A stretch of 64,000 nucleotides of DNA from S015-6 sp964479535. Lineage in GTDB: Bacteria; Desulfobacterota; DSWW01. The notes beneath the pieces are model-generated. The model was not told the origin of the DNA. It worked only from the letters and a program-made list of their open reading frames with translations, and searched no databases. A program made the position numbers and the translations under genes. Each line of letters opens with the position of its first letter. Within the stretch, counting starts at the first letter, position 1. Where the stretch lies: positions 186,001-250,000 of the forward strand of contig CAYZMM010000002.1 in assembly GCA_964479535.1 (NCBI GenBank), given 5' to 3'. Shown piece by piece: positions 16,104-23,949 of this stretch.

Positions 16104-17590
16104 AGCTGGTCGTTGTGGGGGGTGGAATCTCCGGGCTGGCAACGGCCTTTCGGATCCGGGAGCGGTTCGAAGCCCATGGACGGCCTCTCGATCTCGTTTT
16201 GCTCGAGGCGGACGAGCGGGTAGGGGGCAAGATCCGCACCGACGCGCAAGACGGATACCGCATCGAGTGGGGTCCGAACGGTTTTCTGGACGGAAAACCG
16301 GACACCCTCGAGCTCTGCCGCGATCTGGGGATCGAGGGCGATCTGCTGCCTTCGGACGAGGCGGCGAGGAAGCGGTTCGTCCTTTCCGACGGTCACCTGC
16401 ATCGAGTGCCCGAATCGCCGGGCGCCTTCTTTCGCTCGCCCCTCCTTTCGCTGAGGGGGAGGCTTCGGATCATCAAGGAGGCCTGGGCGCCTGCGACCCC
16501 TCAGGGCCTGGACACGAGCATTGCCGAGTTCGGGAGGCGGCGCCTCGGAAAGGAAGCGGCCGAGAAGCTGCTGGATCCCATGGTGTCCGGCATATTCGCC
16601 GGGGATCCGGCGGTCATGAGCCTCGCGTCCTGCTTCCCGAGGATCTTCGAGATGGAGCAGCGGCACGGCAGCCTTTTGAGGGCAATGATCGCCCTGCAGA
16701 GGCAGAGGAAGAGGGAACGCGACGACGCGGAGACGGAAGGAGGGGAGGGTGCGGGGGACTTGGTGGCCAAGGAACGGGGCGGTCCTGCCGGCCCTGCGGG
16801 ACGGTTGACCTCGTTTCCAGAGGGCATGGAACACCTCGTCCGGATCCTGGAGAAACGTCTGGGAACGTCGGTGCGAAAGGCGTGCTCTGTAACGTCGATG
16901 ATACCGGAAGAGGGAGGGGCGGAGAGGGGCTACCGCATACGTTACCGCAACCAGGGCGTGGAGCAGGAGTTGGCGGCGGACGCCGTGGTGCTTGCCGTTC
17001 CCGCCTACGAGGCGAAGCAGATTCTTTCACGCATGGAGCCGGCGGTGTGCGACTGCCTGGCCGGTATCCCGTATGCGCCCCTGGTCGTGGTGGGCCTCGG
17101 GTTCCCCAGAGAGGCGGCGCCGGGGCGTCTCGACGGCTTCGGCTTCCTGGTGCCCTATCGCGAAGGAACCCCGGTCCTCGGTTCGCTCTGGACGTCCAGC
17201 ATCTTCCCCGAAAGGGCGCCTCGGGGCTTCGTCTTCACGCGCAACATGGTCGGGGGCTGGCGGAACGGCTGGGCGGTCTCCTTGGAGGAGGAAGAACTGG
17301 AGGGGCTTGCGGCCGGGGTCCTGGAGCAGGCTCTCGGAAACAGGGGGAGCGTCTGCTTTCGGGCTTGTGTGCGCCACGCAAGGGCGATTCCTCTCTACTT
17401 CATCGGTCACGAGCGAAGACTGGAGCAGATGGAAGAGCGCCTGGCGAGTTTCCCAGGGGTCTACTTGACCGGAAACGCGTTCAGAGGGGTGGCCCTGAAC
17501 GACTGCACCCGGGAGGCCCAACGGATCGCCCGCAGAGTGGAAGAGGACCTCCTCCTCGGGCGAGGGCCCGAACAGGAGGCCAAGCAGTGA
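16100..17590 (+). CDS. hemY: HemY-type protoporphyrinogen/coproporphyrinogen oxidase
   Basis: A 496-residue FAD enzyme. The dinucleotide fold is at the N-terminus (VVVGGGISGLATAFRI, then LLEADERVGGKIRT), followed by the IEWGPNGFLDGKPDTLELC segment typical of HemY/CgoX, and a C-terminal FAD-contact region LTGNAFRGVALNDC. It oxidises the porphyrinogen ring by six electrons, using O2 in the characterised family. A charged insertion (about 205-245, rich in Glu and Gly) is longer than usual. It overlaps hemH by 4 bases. Confidence 0.93.
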   Translation: MKLVVVGGGISGLATAFRIRERFEAHGRPLDLVLLEADERVGGKIRTDAQDGYRIEWGPNGFLDGKPDTLELCRDLGIEGDLLPSDEAARKRFVLSDGHLHRVPESPGAFFRSPLLSLRGRLRIIKEAWAPATPQGLDTSIAEFGRRRLGKEAAEKLLDPMVSGIFAGDPAVMSLASCFPRIFEMEQRHGSLLRAMIALQRQRKRERDDAETEGGEGAGDLVAKERGGPAGPAGRLTSFPEGMEHLVRILEKRLGTSVRKACSVTSMIPEEGGAERGYRIRYRNQGVEQELAADAVVLAVPAYEAKQILSRMEPAVCDCLAGIPYAPLVVVGLGFPREAAPGRLDGFGFLVPYREGTPVLGSLWTSSIFPERAPRGFVFTRNMVGGWRNGWAVSLEEEELEGLAAGVLEQALGNRGSVCFRACVRHARAIPLYFIGHERRLEQMEERLASFPGVYLTGNAFRGVALNDCTREAQRIARRVEEDLLLGRGPEQEAKQ

Positions 17591-18570
17591 GCGCCGAAGG
17601 CCCCGGGGATCCGCCCGGAGAAGAAGGCCATCGGGTAGGAGCCGGGGCTGCGGGCATGCGAGTCGACCGGTTCCTAAAGGACCGGTTTCCTGAATTGTCC
17701 CGCAGGGAAATCATCTACTGGATCCAGAGGGAGGGCGTTCTACGTAACGGACGGCCCGCAAGGAAGGGGGCGATCCTGCACGAAGGGGATCGGCTGGATC
17801 TGCGAATCCCGGGTTTGTCGTCCGAAGAGTCGATCGTCCCGCAGCCCGACCTGCCTGTCCGGATTCTCCGGGCGGATGCAGCCCTTGTCGCCGTAGACAA
17901 GCCTTCCGGCATGCCGACCCATCCCCTGCTTCTCGGAGAGCGGGACACCCTGGCCAATTTCCTGGCAGCGCGATATCCGGAGATGGAGGGCGTCGGCCAT
18001 TCCCCAAGGGAGCCCGGCATACTGCACCGTCTCGACCGGGACACCTCGGGTGTGCTGCTGGCCGCTCGCACCGATGCGGCCTTCGAGAGGCTTCGCGTCG
18101 AGTTCGAACAGGGCAGAGTGGTGAAGGTCTACTTCGCGGTCGTACACGGTCGGCCCGAACCGGAGGGAGTCGTAGACCGCCCCATCGCATCCCGGGGGCG
18201 CCGCGCCCACCGGGTTCAGGTGATCCGCGAAGAAGGGGGAGCCCGCGGCCTTCGGGGAGCCTGTCCGGCGGAAACACACTTCCGTGTCCTTCGTAGATAC
18301 AGGCGGCATTCGCTCGTGCGGCTGCGGATGAGAACAGGTGCGCGGCACCAGCTTCGGGCCCACCTCGCCTTTCTCGGCTGTCCGGTGGTGGGCGACTCCC
18401 TCTACGGCGCGAATGCCGAAGATGGGGAGCGAGACCGACACCCGGGCAGACATCTGCTTCACGCTGCGGAGCTTCGCTTCTTCCACCCCCTGAAAGGCAG
18501 GCCGGTCCAGATCCGCTCGCCTCTCCCCGCCGACATGCGTGCGTTCCTGAAGAAACTCACCCGTCCCTGA
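17587..18570 (+). CDS. RluA-family pseudouridine synthase
   Basis: S4 RNA-binding domain at the N-terminus (MRVDRFLKDRFPELSRREI), then the catalytic domain with VAVDKPSGMPTH, HRLDRDTSGVLL carrying the catalytic Asp, and GARHQLRAHLAFLGCPVVGDSLYG. The family isomerises uridine in rRNA or tRNA. The GTG at 17587 overlaps the hemY stop and would couple translation; an ATG at 17656, right at the S4 domain, is the alternative. The site modified (RluC, RluD or other) cannot be told. It is last in the heme operon and probably unrelated in function. Confidence 0.9.
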   Translation: MSAEGPGDPPGEEGHRVGAGAAGMRVDRFLKDRFPELSRREIIYWIQREGVLRNGRPARKGAILHEGDRLDLRIPGLSSEESIVPQPDLPVRILRADAALVAVDKPSGMPTHPLLLGERDTLANFLAARYPEMEGVGHSPREPGILHRLDRDTSGVLLAARTDAAFERLRVEFEQGRVVKVYFAVVHGRPEPEGVVDRPIASRGRRAHRVQVIREEGGARGLRGACPAETHFRVLRRYRRHSLVRLRMRTGARHQLRAHLAFLGCPVVGDSLYGANAEDGERDRHPGRHLLHAAELRFFHPLKGRPVQIRSPLPADMRAFLKKLTRP

Positions 18571-18879
18571 AGCGCGTGAGCCCTCGCTTTCGCCTTCCGG
18601 GACGCTCTGCTCGTCACCACAGCTGTTTTGAGAAGGCGCAATCGGGGAGAGGCTCACACCAAATGCCCCAGCCCTCGGCTTCATGGCTGGCTTGTCTGAA
18701 AGTCCCCGTCAACCGGAGCCTTGGAAGATGCGCTGGCAGCAATCGGGTGAAACCAACGATTTCGTGAGCCCGGTGATGTTTCGCGACCGTGAGGAGAGGT
18801 GCTACCGAACGAAGAGAATCGAATGGCGGTGGGGGGCGGTGCCTTTCACCTTTGCCCTTTGACCTTTCGCCTTTTCCGT
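18571..18879. other. 309-base gap between convergent genes
   Basis: No credible gene, terminator hairpin with U-run or repeat was recognised between the pseudouridine synthase stop and the outer-membrane protein stop. A pyrimidine-rich block (CCTTTGCCCTTTGACC type, about 18845-18890) is the only compositional feature. Confidence 0.4.
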
Positions 18880-19635
18880 TCAACCCCGGTCCGGCCCGGT
18901 GCGGAACAGGAGGGACGTCTGAATGAAGAAGAGGGGTCCATTGCCCCAGACCAGCGAGCCGACCTCATCCGATCCGGCTGCGAGTCCGAAGGCGCGCCAG
19001 TGGATTCCCCCGCCGATGCAAAAAGTCATCCCGGGTCCGATGTGGAGGTTGACTCCGGTCTCACCTCCTCCACCGATACTGATATTGCCCGCCTCGGCAT
19101 CGAGAGGAACCCCGAAGAGATTGGTGCTGTAGTCGTAATAGTTGAATTTCAGCCCGATGCCGGGTCCGACCCACCACTTGAGTCTGTCCGTGCGGAGGAT
19201 GCCGAAGGCGAGGGTGTGGTTCGTGGATACGCCGTATTTACTCGTTTCACCGATCTCGAAGTCGATCCCCAGATCCGTGATGTCGACCGGGAGACCGGGG
19301 ATGTCTATTTCATCGACCGAGATGCTGGTTGCAATGTCGAAGCCCAGGGTCCCGCGATAGCTCATCAGCCTGTCTCGAGCCGGTGCGCTCTCGTAAACGA
19401 CCCCGAAGGTGATATGGTCGAGACTGACGTCCACATCCGCCGCCTGCACGTCTTGGATCAGGTCCTCCGGGAGTCCGAGGTCGCGCAGGAAGTCGATTAC
19501 GTCATCCGGGAAACCGGTGCCCGGTGACTCCCGGCCCCAGCTGAAATAGGGGCCCCAGCCGCCGGCAAGGGTGGATGTGCTCAGGAGGAGCGTTGCCAGA
19601 ACGGTCGCACAGGCAATCCGTATTCCTTGTTTCAT
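18880..19635 (-). CDS. Putative outer-membrane beta-barrel protein
   Basis: A 251-residue secreted protein with a clear signal peptide (MKQGIRIACATVLATLLLSTSTLAGG). The mature part alternates hydrophobic and polar residues with many Gly, Tyr and Trp (LKWWVGPGIGLKFNYYDY, GPGMTFCIGGGIHW), ends in FFIQTSLLFRTG, and fits a small outer-membrane barrel. The start at 19635 is behind GAAGGAG; an upstream start at 19683 would precede the signal with 16 extra residues. It resembles no named porin family to my eye. Transcribed alone. Confidence 0.65.
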   Translation of the reverse strand: MKQGIRIACATVLATLLLSTSTLAGGWGPYFSWGRESPGTGFPDDVIDFLRDLGLPEDLIQDVQAADVDVSLDHITFGVVYESAPARDRLMSYRGTLGFDIATSISVDEIDIPGLPVDITDLGIDFEIGETSKYGVSTNHTLAFGILRTDRLKWWVGPGIGLKFNYYDYSTNLFGVPLDAEAGNISIGGGGETGVNLHIGPGMTFCIGGGIHWRAFGLAAGSDEVGSLVWGNGPLFFIQTSLLFRTGPDRG

Positions 19636-19735
19636 GCGTAGCTTCTCCTTCGCTGTCCGGGCACGGAGCGGAGACGAAATCAAGGATGGAGGCTACTGGA
19701 AACCCTGGATGTTGTCAAACCTCGATGCTCCCGTG

Positions 19736-19765
19736 TTGACAGGGCGAGAACGTTTCTTCTACTGT
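19736..19765 (+). promoter_or_regulatory. Candidate sigma-70 promoter for the DUF2333 gene
   Basis: Perfect TTGACA (19736-19741), 18-base spacer, weak -10 TACTGT (19760-19765), 65 bases before the gene start. Confidence 0.45.
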
Positions 19766-19829
19766 AGTGCCCTCGGGTTGGAAATCCGCCGCAGGACCAA
19801 CGGAAAGGTTGCAGAGAAGGGGTGTCTTC

Positions 19830-20744
19830 ATGGATAGGAATCTCAAGATTGGCCTGATTGCTGTCGGGGCGTTGTTCGTGCTCTTCCTGGGCGGCTCGCT
19901 CGCGCTGCATTTCAGCCAGAAGGCGCACAACCGGATCCACATGGACCTGGACGCTGAGTTCCCGCAGAATGAAGAACACGTGCCGGGGGAGATCATTGCC
20001 ACGGTCATCGCGAAGATCATGGAACACGAGCTGGAGAGTACCTTCGGCTGGAGGCCCAACGACTTCTTCCTTTGGGGGCCCACGCTCTGGGCCGACAACA
20101 ATTCCAACCGTCAGATGGGGATCATACACGGCATCCGGGAGACGATGCTGGTCTTCCGGGACAACCTGACAAAGGTGTCCGCCAACGTGTATGACCAAAA
20201 CCTGGTGGAAGCGGACGTCATGTTTCGCAACGATGAGAAGAAGCTCTTCTTCCCCTCGGCGGAGAATCGTTTCGCCAGGGGTATCGAACATCTGGAGCAT
20301 TATGTGGAAGGCCTGCACGCCGATCCGCCCACTTCTCGGCCACTGAACAAGAGGATGATCGAGCTGATCAAGCTCTTCGAAGCCTGGACCGCCCTTCTCG
20401 GGGACGGCCACGCGAACCTCTACCGGGAGACGGAGCGGGACGGAAGTCCGGTCCGTGCCTGGAGGACGGACAACTACTTCTACACGGCGCAGGGCTATGC
20501 CCACGTGATGTACTACGTGATGCAGGCGATTCGGCAGGAGTACGGGGAGGACCTGAAGGGGAGTGTGGGGTTCCTGTTCGACGAGGTCCTCGACGCCCTG
20601 GACAAGGCCCACACCGTAAAACCGCTGATCATCATCGACGGATCCCCCTCCGGGCTGTTCGCGAATCATCGACACGTCCTCGACTCCTACATCTCCGAGG
20701 CGAGAGACAAGATGTTCTCCATCCAGGAGGAACTGGAGAAGTAG
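19830..20744 (+). CDS. DUF2333 family membrane-anchored protein
   Basis: A 304-residue protein with an N-terminal membrane anchor (residues about 7-27, IGLIAVGALFVLFLGGSLAL) and a soluble, mostly helical remainder. Conserved-looking blocks are GWRPNDFFLWGPTLWADNNSNRQ split around residue 75 and WRTDNYFYTAQGYAHV near 210. This arrangement matches my memory of DUF2333, a proteobacterial family of unknown role. ATG 19830 directly precedes the anchor. It is followed 45 bases later by a YkgJ-type protein on the same strand. Confidence 0.7.
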   Translation: MDRNLKIGLIAVGALFVLFLGGSLALHFSQKAHNRIHMDLDAEFPQNEEHVPGEIIATVIAKIMEHELESTFGWRPNDFFLWGPTLWADNNSNRQMGIIHGIRETMLVFRDNLTKVSANVYDQNLVEADVMFRNDEKKLFFPSAENRFARGIEHLEHYVEGLHADPPTSRPLNKRMIELIKLFEAWTALLGDGHANLYRETERDGSPVRAWRTDNYFYTAQGYAHVMYYVMQAIRQEYGEDLKGSVGFLFDEVLDALDKAHTVKPLIIIDGSPSGLFANHRHVLDSYISEARDKMFSIQEELEK

Positions 20745-20789
20745 GAGCCTTCCACCGACTGAGAACTTCAAAGGCAACGGGATCGAATC

Positions 20790-21260
20790 ATGGGAACTGC
20801 AGCAAGGAAGAAGGCGGAATCGTGCCCCGAAGCGTGCCGTGGAATGTGCTGCCGGTACGTGACCACGAAGATCGATGCTCCGAGAACCAAGATCGACTGG
20901 GACGAGATCTACTGGTTCCTCTGTCATGAGAACGTGGAGGTCTTCATCGAGTCGAGGAAATGGTATGTGCTGTTCGACACGCCCTGCAAAAACCTCGATG
21001 CGAAATCGCGCTGCGTGGTCTATCCGCGAAGGCCGTATGTCTGCAGAGAGCACGAGGTGGAGAACTGCGAGTACTGGGGCGAGGGGGAGGGGAAGGTCAC
21101 CCTGAGGACGCCCGAGGACCTCAAGAGGTTCATGAAGCGCAGAAAGCTGCGTCTTCGTATGGCATGGGATGAGCCGGACGAGGCGGCCGGGGAAGCGGCT
21201 TCCCCCGGCATCGGTCCGCAGAGGAAGCGAACGAGGAAGACGAAGCAGGCGAAAGGGTAG
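20790..21260 (+). CDS. YkgJ/UPF0153 cysteine-cluster protein
   Basis: A 156-residue protein with the YkgJ cysteine pattern: CPEACRGMCCRY near the N-terminus, then CKNLD...SRCVVYPRRPYVCREHEVENCEYW. The family binds a metal or Fe-S centre through about eight cysteines; its function is unknown. The C-terminal 40 residues are a basic, low-complexity tail (RKRTRKTKQ). It precedes the LeuA-domain gene by 8 bases, probably in one operon. Confidence 0.8.
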   Translation: MGTAARKKAESCPEACRGMCCRYVTTKIDAPRTKIDWDEIYWFLCHENVEVFIESRKWYVLFDTPCKNLDAKSRCVVYPRRPYVCREHEVENCEYWGEGEGKVTLRTPEDLKRFMKRRKLRLRMAWDEPDEAAGEAASPGIGPQRKRTRKTKQAKG

Positions 21261-21268
21261 GGAAAGGC

Positions 21269-21751
21269 ATGGCAGGAAAAGAGGAGGAAAGGGTCCGGTA
21301 CGCGGAGGTGATCGATGCGAATCGGGAGCTCAACATCCTCCACAGCCTGAAGAGCTACAGGCCTCCTTTCCAGATCTTGCGCGACTACCACCTCGTGGAC
21401 AGCGGGGTGGAACCGGAGGCGACGATCGTGCTCCGGGCGAGGGGGAAGGAAGTCCATGAGGCGGACACCGGCGTGGGTCCGGTAGACGCACTCGCCAATG
21501 CCCTCAAGAAGGCCCTGAAGCCGGCCTTCCCGTTCATCGACGGCGTACGGCTCATCGATTATGCCGCCAGAATCCACGAGACCCGAAGCGGGACCAAGGC
21601 CACCGTGGCCGTGACCCTGCTCCTCAGTGACGGCGAGCATATCTGGAAGGTTTCGGAACTCAGCCAGAACATCAATCAGGCAAGTTTCAAAGCCCTTGTG
21701 GGCGCCTACGAGTTCGCCATCGTCCGGAGGAAGCGCAGGAAGAAGAGCTGA
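21269..21751 (+). CDS. Free-standing alpha-isopropylmalate synthase regulatory (LeuA dimer) domain
   Basis: A 160-residue protein that matches only the C-terminal allosteric domain of LeuA/citramalate synthase. It shows the strand-turn pattern DSGVEPEATIVLRARGKEV, the TGVGPVDALANALKKAL helix and a second repeat ending in SELSQNINQASFKALVGAYEFAI, the family's D/N-I-x-x-AS motif. The DRE-TIM catalytic barrel is absent. In complete enzymes this domain binds leucine and dimerises; here it could be a stand-alone amino-acid sensor or a subunit for a separate catalytic chain. Leu genes are not adjacent. Confidence 0.75.
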   Translation: MAGKEEERVRYAEVIDANRELNILHSLKSYRPPFQILRDYHLVDSGVEPEATIVLRARGKEVHEADTGVGPVDALANALKKALKPAFPFIDGVRLIDYAARIHETRSGTKATVAVTLLLSDGEHIWKVSELSQNINQASFKALVGAYEFAIVRRKRRKKS

Positions 21752-21756
21752 CCAGC

Positions 21757-21820
21757 GGGCCGTTGAAAAAGCGCCTGCCGGAGGCTGTTCAAAAAGTTCC
21801 GGATGCAAGGCAGGCGAAGC
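21757..21820. repeat. Copy of an intergenic palindromic repeat (partial)
   Basis: The stretch starting GGGCCGTTGAAAAAG just after the LeuA-domain stop and containing GATGCAAGGCAGGCGAA (about 21802-21818) shares that 17-base block with the palindromic element at 49025-49150 (opposite strand there), and both begin AGCGGGCCGT directly after an upstream stop codon. It looks like a rearranged or truncated member of the same family. Confidence 0.6.
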
Positions 21821-21867
21821 CTGTCCCCAATTACAGCACGACTCTCTGTAAAGCTATTTCTGGGACA
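21821..21867 (+). repeat. 47-bp interspersed repeat, copy 1
   Basis: A 47-base sequence repeated at 52448-52494 with one mismatch. It has nested inverted arms: TGTCCC (21822-21827) with GGGACA (21862-21867), and TTACAG (21831-21836) with CTGTAA (21846-21851) around a 9-base loop. It lies between convergent stops, 1 base from the transpeptidase stop. Confidence 0.85.
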
Positions 21868-21868
21868 C

Positions 21869-23230
21869 CTAGTCTTTCTTTCTTCGGAAATACCTCTTGA
21901 ACAGATCGTAGGCCATGACGTTGGCCCGATGGCCCAGATACTCGCCGTGGGCCATCATGACGCTCAGGGCGAGTTGGTGTTTCCCTGACCTGCTCCTTCC
22001 GTAACCGAGAAACCAGTCGTACTTGACGGTGTCCGTCCGGTTGTTGATGTTCCCCGTCTTTCCCCCAAAGACAACGGACCGCAGCCGGGAGTCCCGTCTG
22101 TGTGCCCGAAAGCTCTTGCGACAGGTCCCGAACTTGATGGTCGATTCCATCAAGCCCTGCATATCCCTTGCCGTTTCCGTGGAGAGTATCCGAATCGGGA
22201 TCTCTTCCTCGTGGCGATATCGTTCCCGTGCGTCTGCGTCCTCGACGCGTTCGACGATCCACGGCACCGGTGCGGCGCCGTCTGAGATGATGACCGCACC
22301 GACCCAGGCTGCGTGGATGGCGGTCATCAGGGTCTGGCGGTTGAAACCGCTGGCGATCTCCGCGATGCCGATGGAGTCTTCGGGTACATGTAGGCGGCTC
22401 GTTTCAAAGGGGACTTCTGTGGGAAGGTCTTGGCCGAAGTAGAAGGCGGCCCCGTATTCGCGCAGGACGTCCGCCCCGAGGGTATGGATTCCGATCTTGC
22501 CGAATACGGGGTTCACCGAAAGGGCGAAGGCCTTCCGGAGGCTCACCCGGTTCGACCATGGATAGGTCTTCTGCTTCAGATCCCTGCGATACAGGGTATG
22601 GTTTCGGCCGGTGTAGTCGAGGATCGACTCCGGTTCCAGGACGCCGGTCTCGAGGGCCGCCGCCGCCGTCACCACCTTGAACAGCGAGGCGGCAGGATAG
22701 GCTTTCCAGAAGAACACCACCGGCTCTTCCGGGGTCTCGTTGTAGGTTGCCAGGGCCATGACGCGCCCCGAAGAGGGATCCAGGGCCGCTACGACACCGC
22801 CGAGGGCCATGCTGCGACGGAGTCTTCTTTCCACCCAGCGCTGGTACTCTCGATCAAGAGAAGTGTGCAAGGTGTAAGGAGGGCCGCTTGCATCCGCCAC
22901 TTCGAGGCAGCCCGCCCCGTCGATCTCCTCCAGCCCTCTGACGAGGATCGCCGGGGCGGGCTTCCAGTCCTTCTCCGCCTTCTGCTCCCTTTGGACCGCC
23001 CGCTGGAGAGGGGGGGGGCGGCCCTTTCGATTCCAGAATTGAAGGAGGGCGTAAACCAGAAGGAGCCCGACGAGAAAGGCCCAGAAGAAGACGGCAAAGC
23101 CCCGTCTCTTCTTCCGGTGAGGTTTCTGATTCAGGAGAACGAGAGGGGAAACGGTATAACTCCTCTGACGGATCAGCTTTCCCCGTTTCGGCTTCCTGCT
23201 CCTGTCGCGCATTCCTTCCCTACACCTCAT
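21869..23230 (-). CDS. Penicillin-binding transpeptidase-domain protein
   Basis: A 453-residue protein with a basic cytoplasmic N-terminus, one membrane span (about 43-62, FAVFFWAFLVGLLLVYALL) and a periplasmic penicillin-binding domain. The active-site motifs are in order: SxxK in PAASLFKVV, SVN in ALSVNPVFGKIG, and KTG in FGGKTGNINN. It lacks the glycosyltransferase module, so it is a monofunctional transpeptidase or a related D,D-acyltransferase of peptidoglycan. It is shorter than PBP2/PBP3, with no dimerisation domain. The start at 23230 overlaps the nth stop; ATG 23212 is possible. Confidence 0.82.
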   Translation of the reverse strand: MRCREGMRDRSRKPKRGKLIRQRSYTVSPLVLLNQKPHRKKRRGFAVFFWAFLVGLLLVYALLQFWNRKGRPPPLQRAVQREQKAEKDWKPAPAILVRGLEEIDGAGCLEVADASGPPYTLHTSLDREYQRWVERRLRRSMALGGVVAALDPSSGRVMALATYNETPEEPVVFFWKAYPAASLFKVVTAAAALETGVLEPESILDYTGRNHTLYRRDLKQKTYPWSNRVSLRKAFALSVNPVFGKIGIHTLGADVLREYGAAFYFGQDLPTEVPFETSRLHVPEDSIGIAEIASGFNRQTLMTAIHAAWVGAVIISDGAAPVPWIVERVEDADARERYRHEEEIPIRILSTETARDMQGLMESTIKFGTCRKSFRAHRRDSRLRSVVFGGKTGNINNRTDTVKYDWFLGYGRSRSGKHQLALSVMMAHGEYLGHRANVMAYDLFKRYFRRKKD

Positions 23231-23931
23231 CGATGCCGGTCGACGCCGACCTTGTCGCAATGAGAAACAAGCCTGCACCGTGAACAGAACGGCGAGATCG
23301 GCTTGCAGATGTTCTGTCCATAGGCGACCATGTAGTCATTGATCGGGATCCAGTACCGGGCCGGCAGCTTCTCTCGCAGCGCGAATTCCGTCTCCTCCGG
23401 GTTCCGGGTCCGGACGTACCCCAGACGGTTGCAGATGCGATGGACGTGGGTGTCGACACAGATTCCCGGTTTGCCATACCCGAGTGTGACCACGAGATTG
23501 GCCGTCTTTCTCCCGACGCCCCTCAGCTTCAGCAGGGTGTCCAGGTCGTCCGGCACGTTGCCCCCGTACCGCTTCACGATCTCCCGGCAGGCCTCCTTGA
23601 TGACGGTCGCCTTCGTCTTGTAGAAGCCGACCGGGTAGATCAACTCCCGGATCTTCGCATCCGAGAGGTGAAGCATCCTGTCCGCTGTCGGCGCACGGGC
23701 AAGCAGCCGTTCAGAGGCCTTTCGGGTGGTCTCGTCCTTCGTTCGCAGGGAGAGCAGCGTGGAGATGAGGACCCGATACGGGTCGCGCCTCTTGCGGGAG
23801 ATCTCGGTCACGATGGGCACACCGAGCCGGCCCGCCTCCTCTTGGAGGATCTCCATGACGGCGTGGATCTTCTTGTCCTGCAAACCCCCGGTCCTTCTTC
23901 GTTGGTGTGCTCGAGGCCATGCAGTATACAT
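23227..23931 (-). CDS. nth: Endonuclease III (DNA glycosylase/AP lyase)
   Basis: Excises oxidised pyrimidines and cleaves abasic sites. The helix-hairpin-helix LLKLRGVGRKTANLVV carries the catalytic Lys, VDTHVHRICNRLG the catalytic Asp, and the C-terminus has the Cx6Cx2Cx5C 4Fe-4S loop (CKPISPFCSRCRLVSHC). Length is 234 from the ATG at 23931; a TTG at 23883 with AAGGA upstream would give a start closer to the family norm. It overlaps the transpeptidase gene by 4 bases and follows nagZ, as part of a minus-strand cluster. Confidence 0.94.
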   Translation of the reverse strand: MYTAWPRAHQRRRTGGLQDKKIHAVMEILQEEAGRLGVPIVTEISRKRRDPYRVLISTLLSLRTKDETTRKASERLLARAPTADRMLHLSDAKIRELIYPVGFYKTKATVIKEACREIVKRYGGNVPDDLDTLLKLRGVGRKTANLVVTLGYGKPGICVDTHVHRICNRLGYVRTRNPEETEFALREKLPARYWIPINDYMVAYGQNICKPISPFCSRCRLVSHCDKVGVDRHR

Positions 23932-23949
23932 TTCCCGGGCCGGGTGCGG

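Noticed and set aside
16063..17586. Frame continuous with the pseudouridine synthase running back through hemY
   Set aside because: The sequence there is low-complexity shadow of hemY; the enzyme begins at 17587 or 17656.
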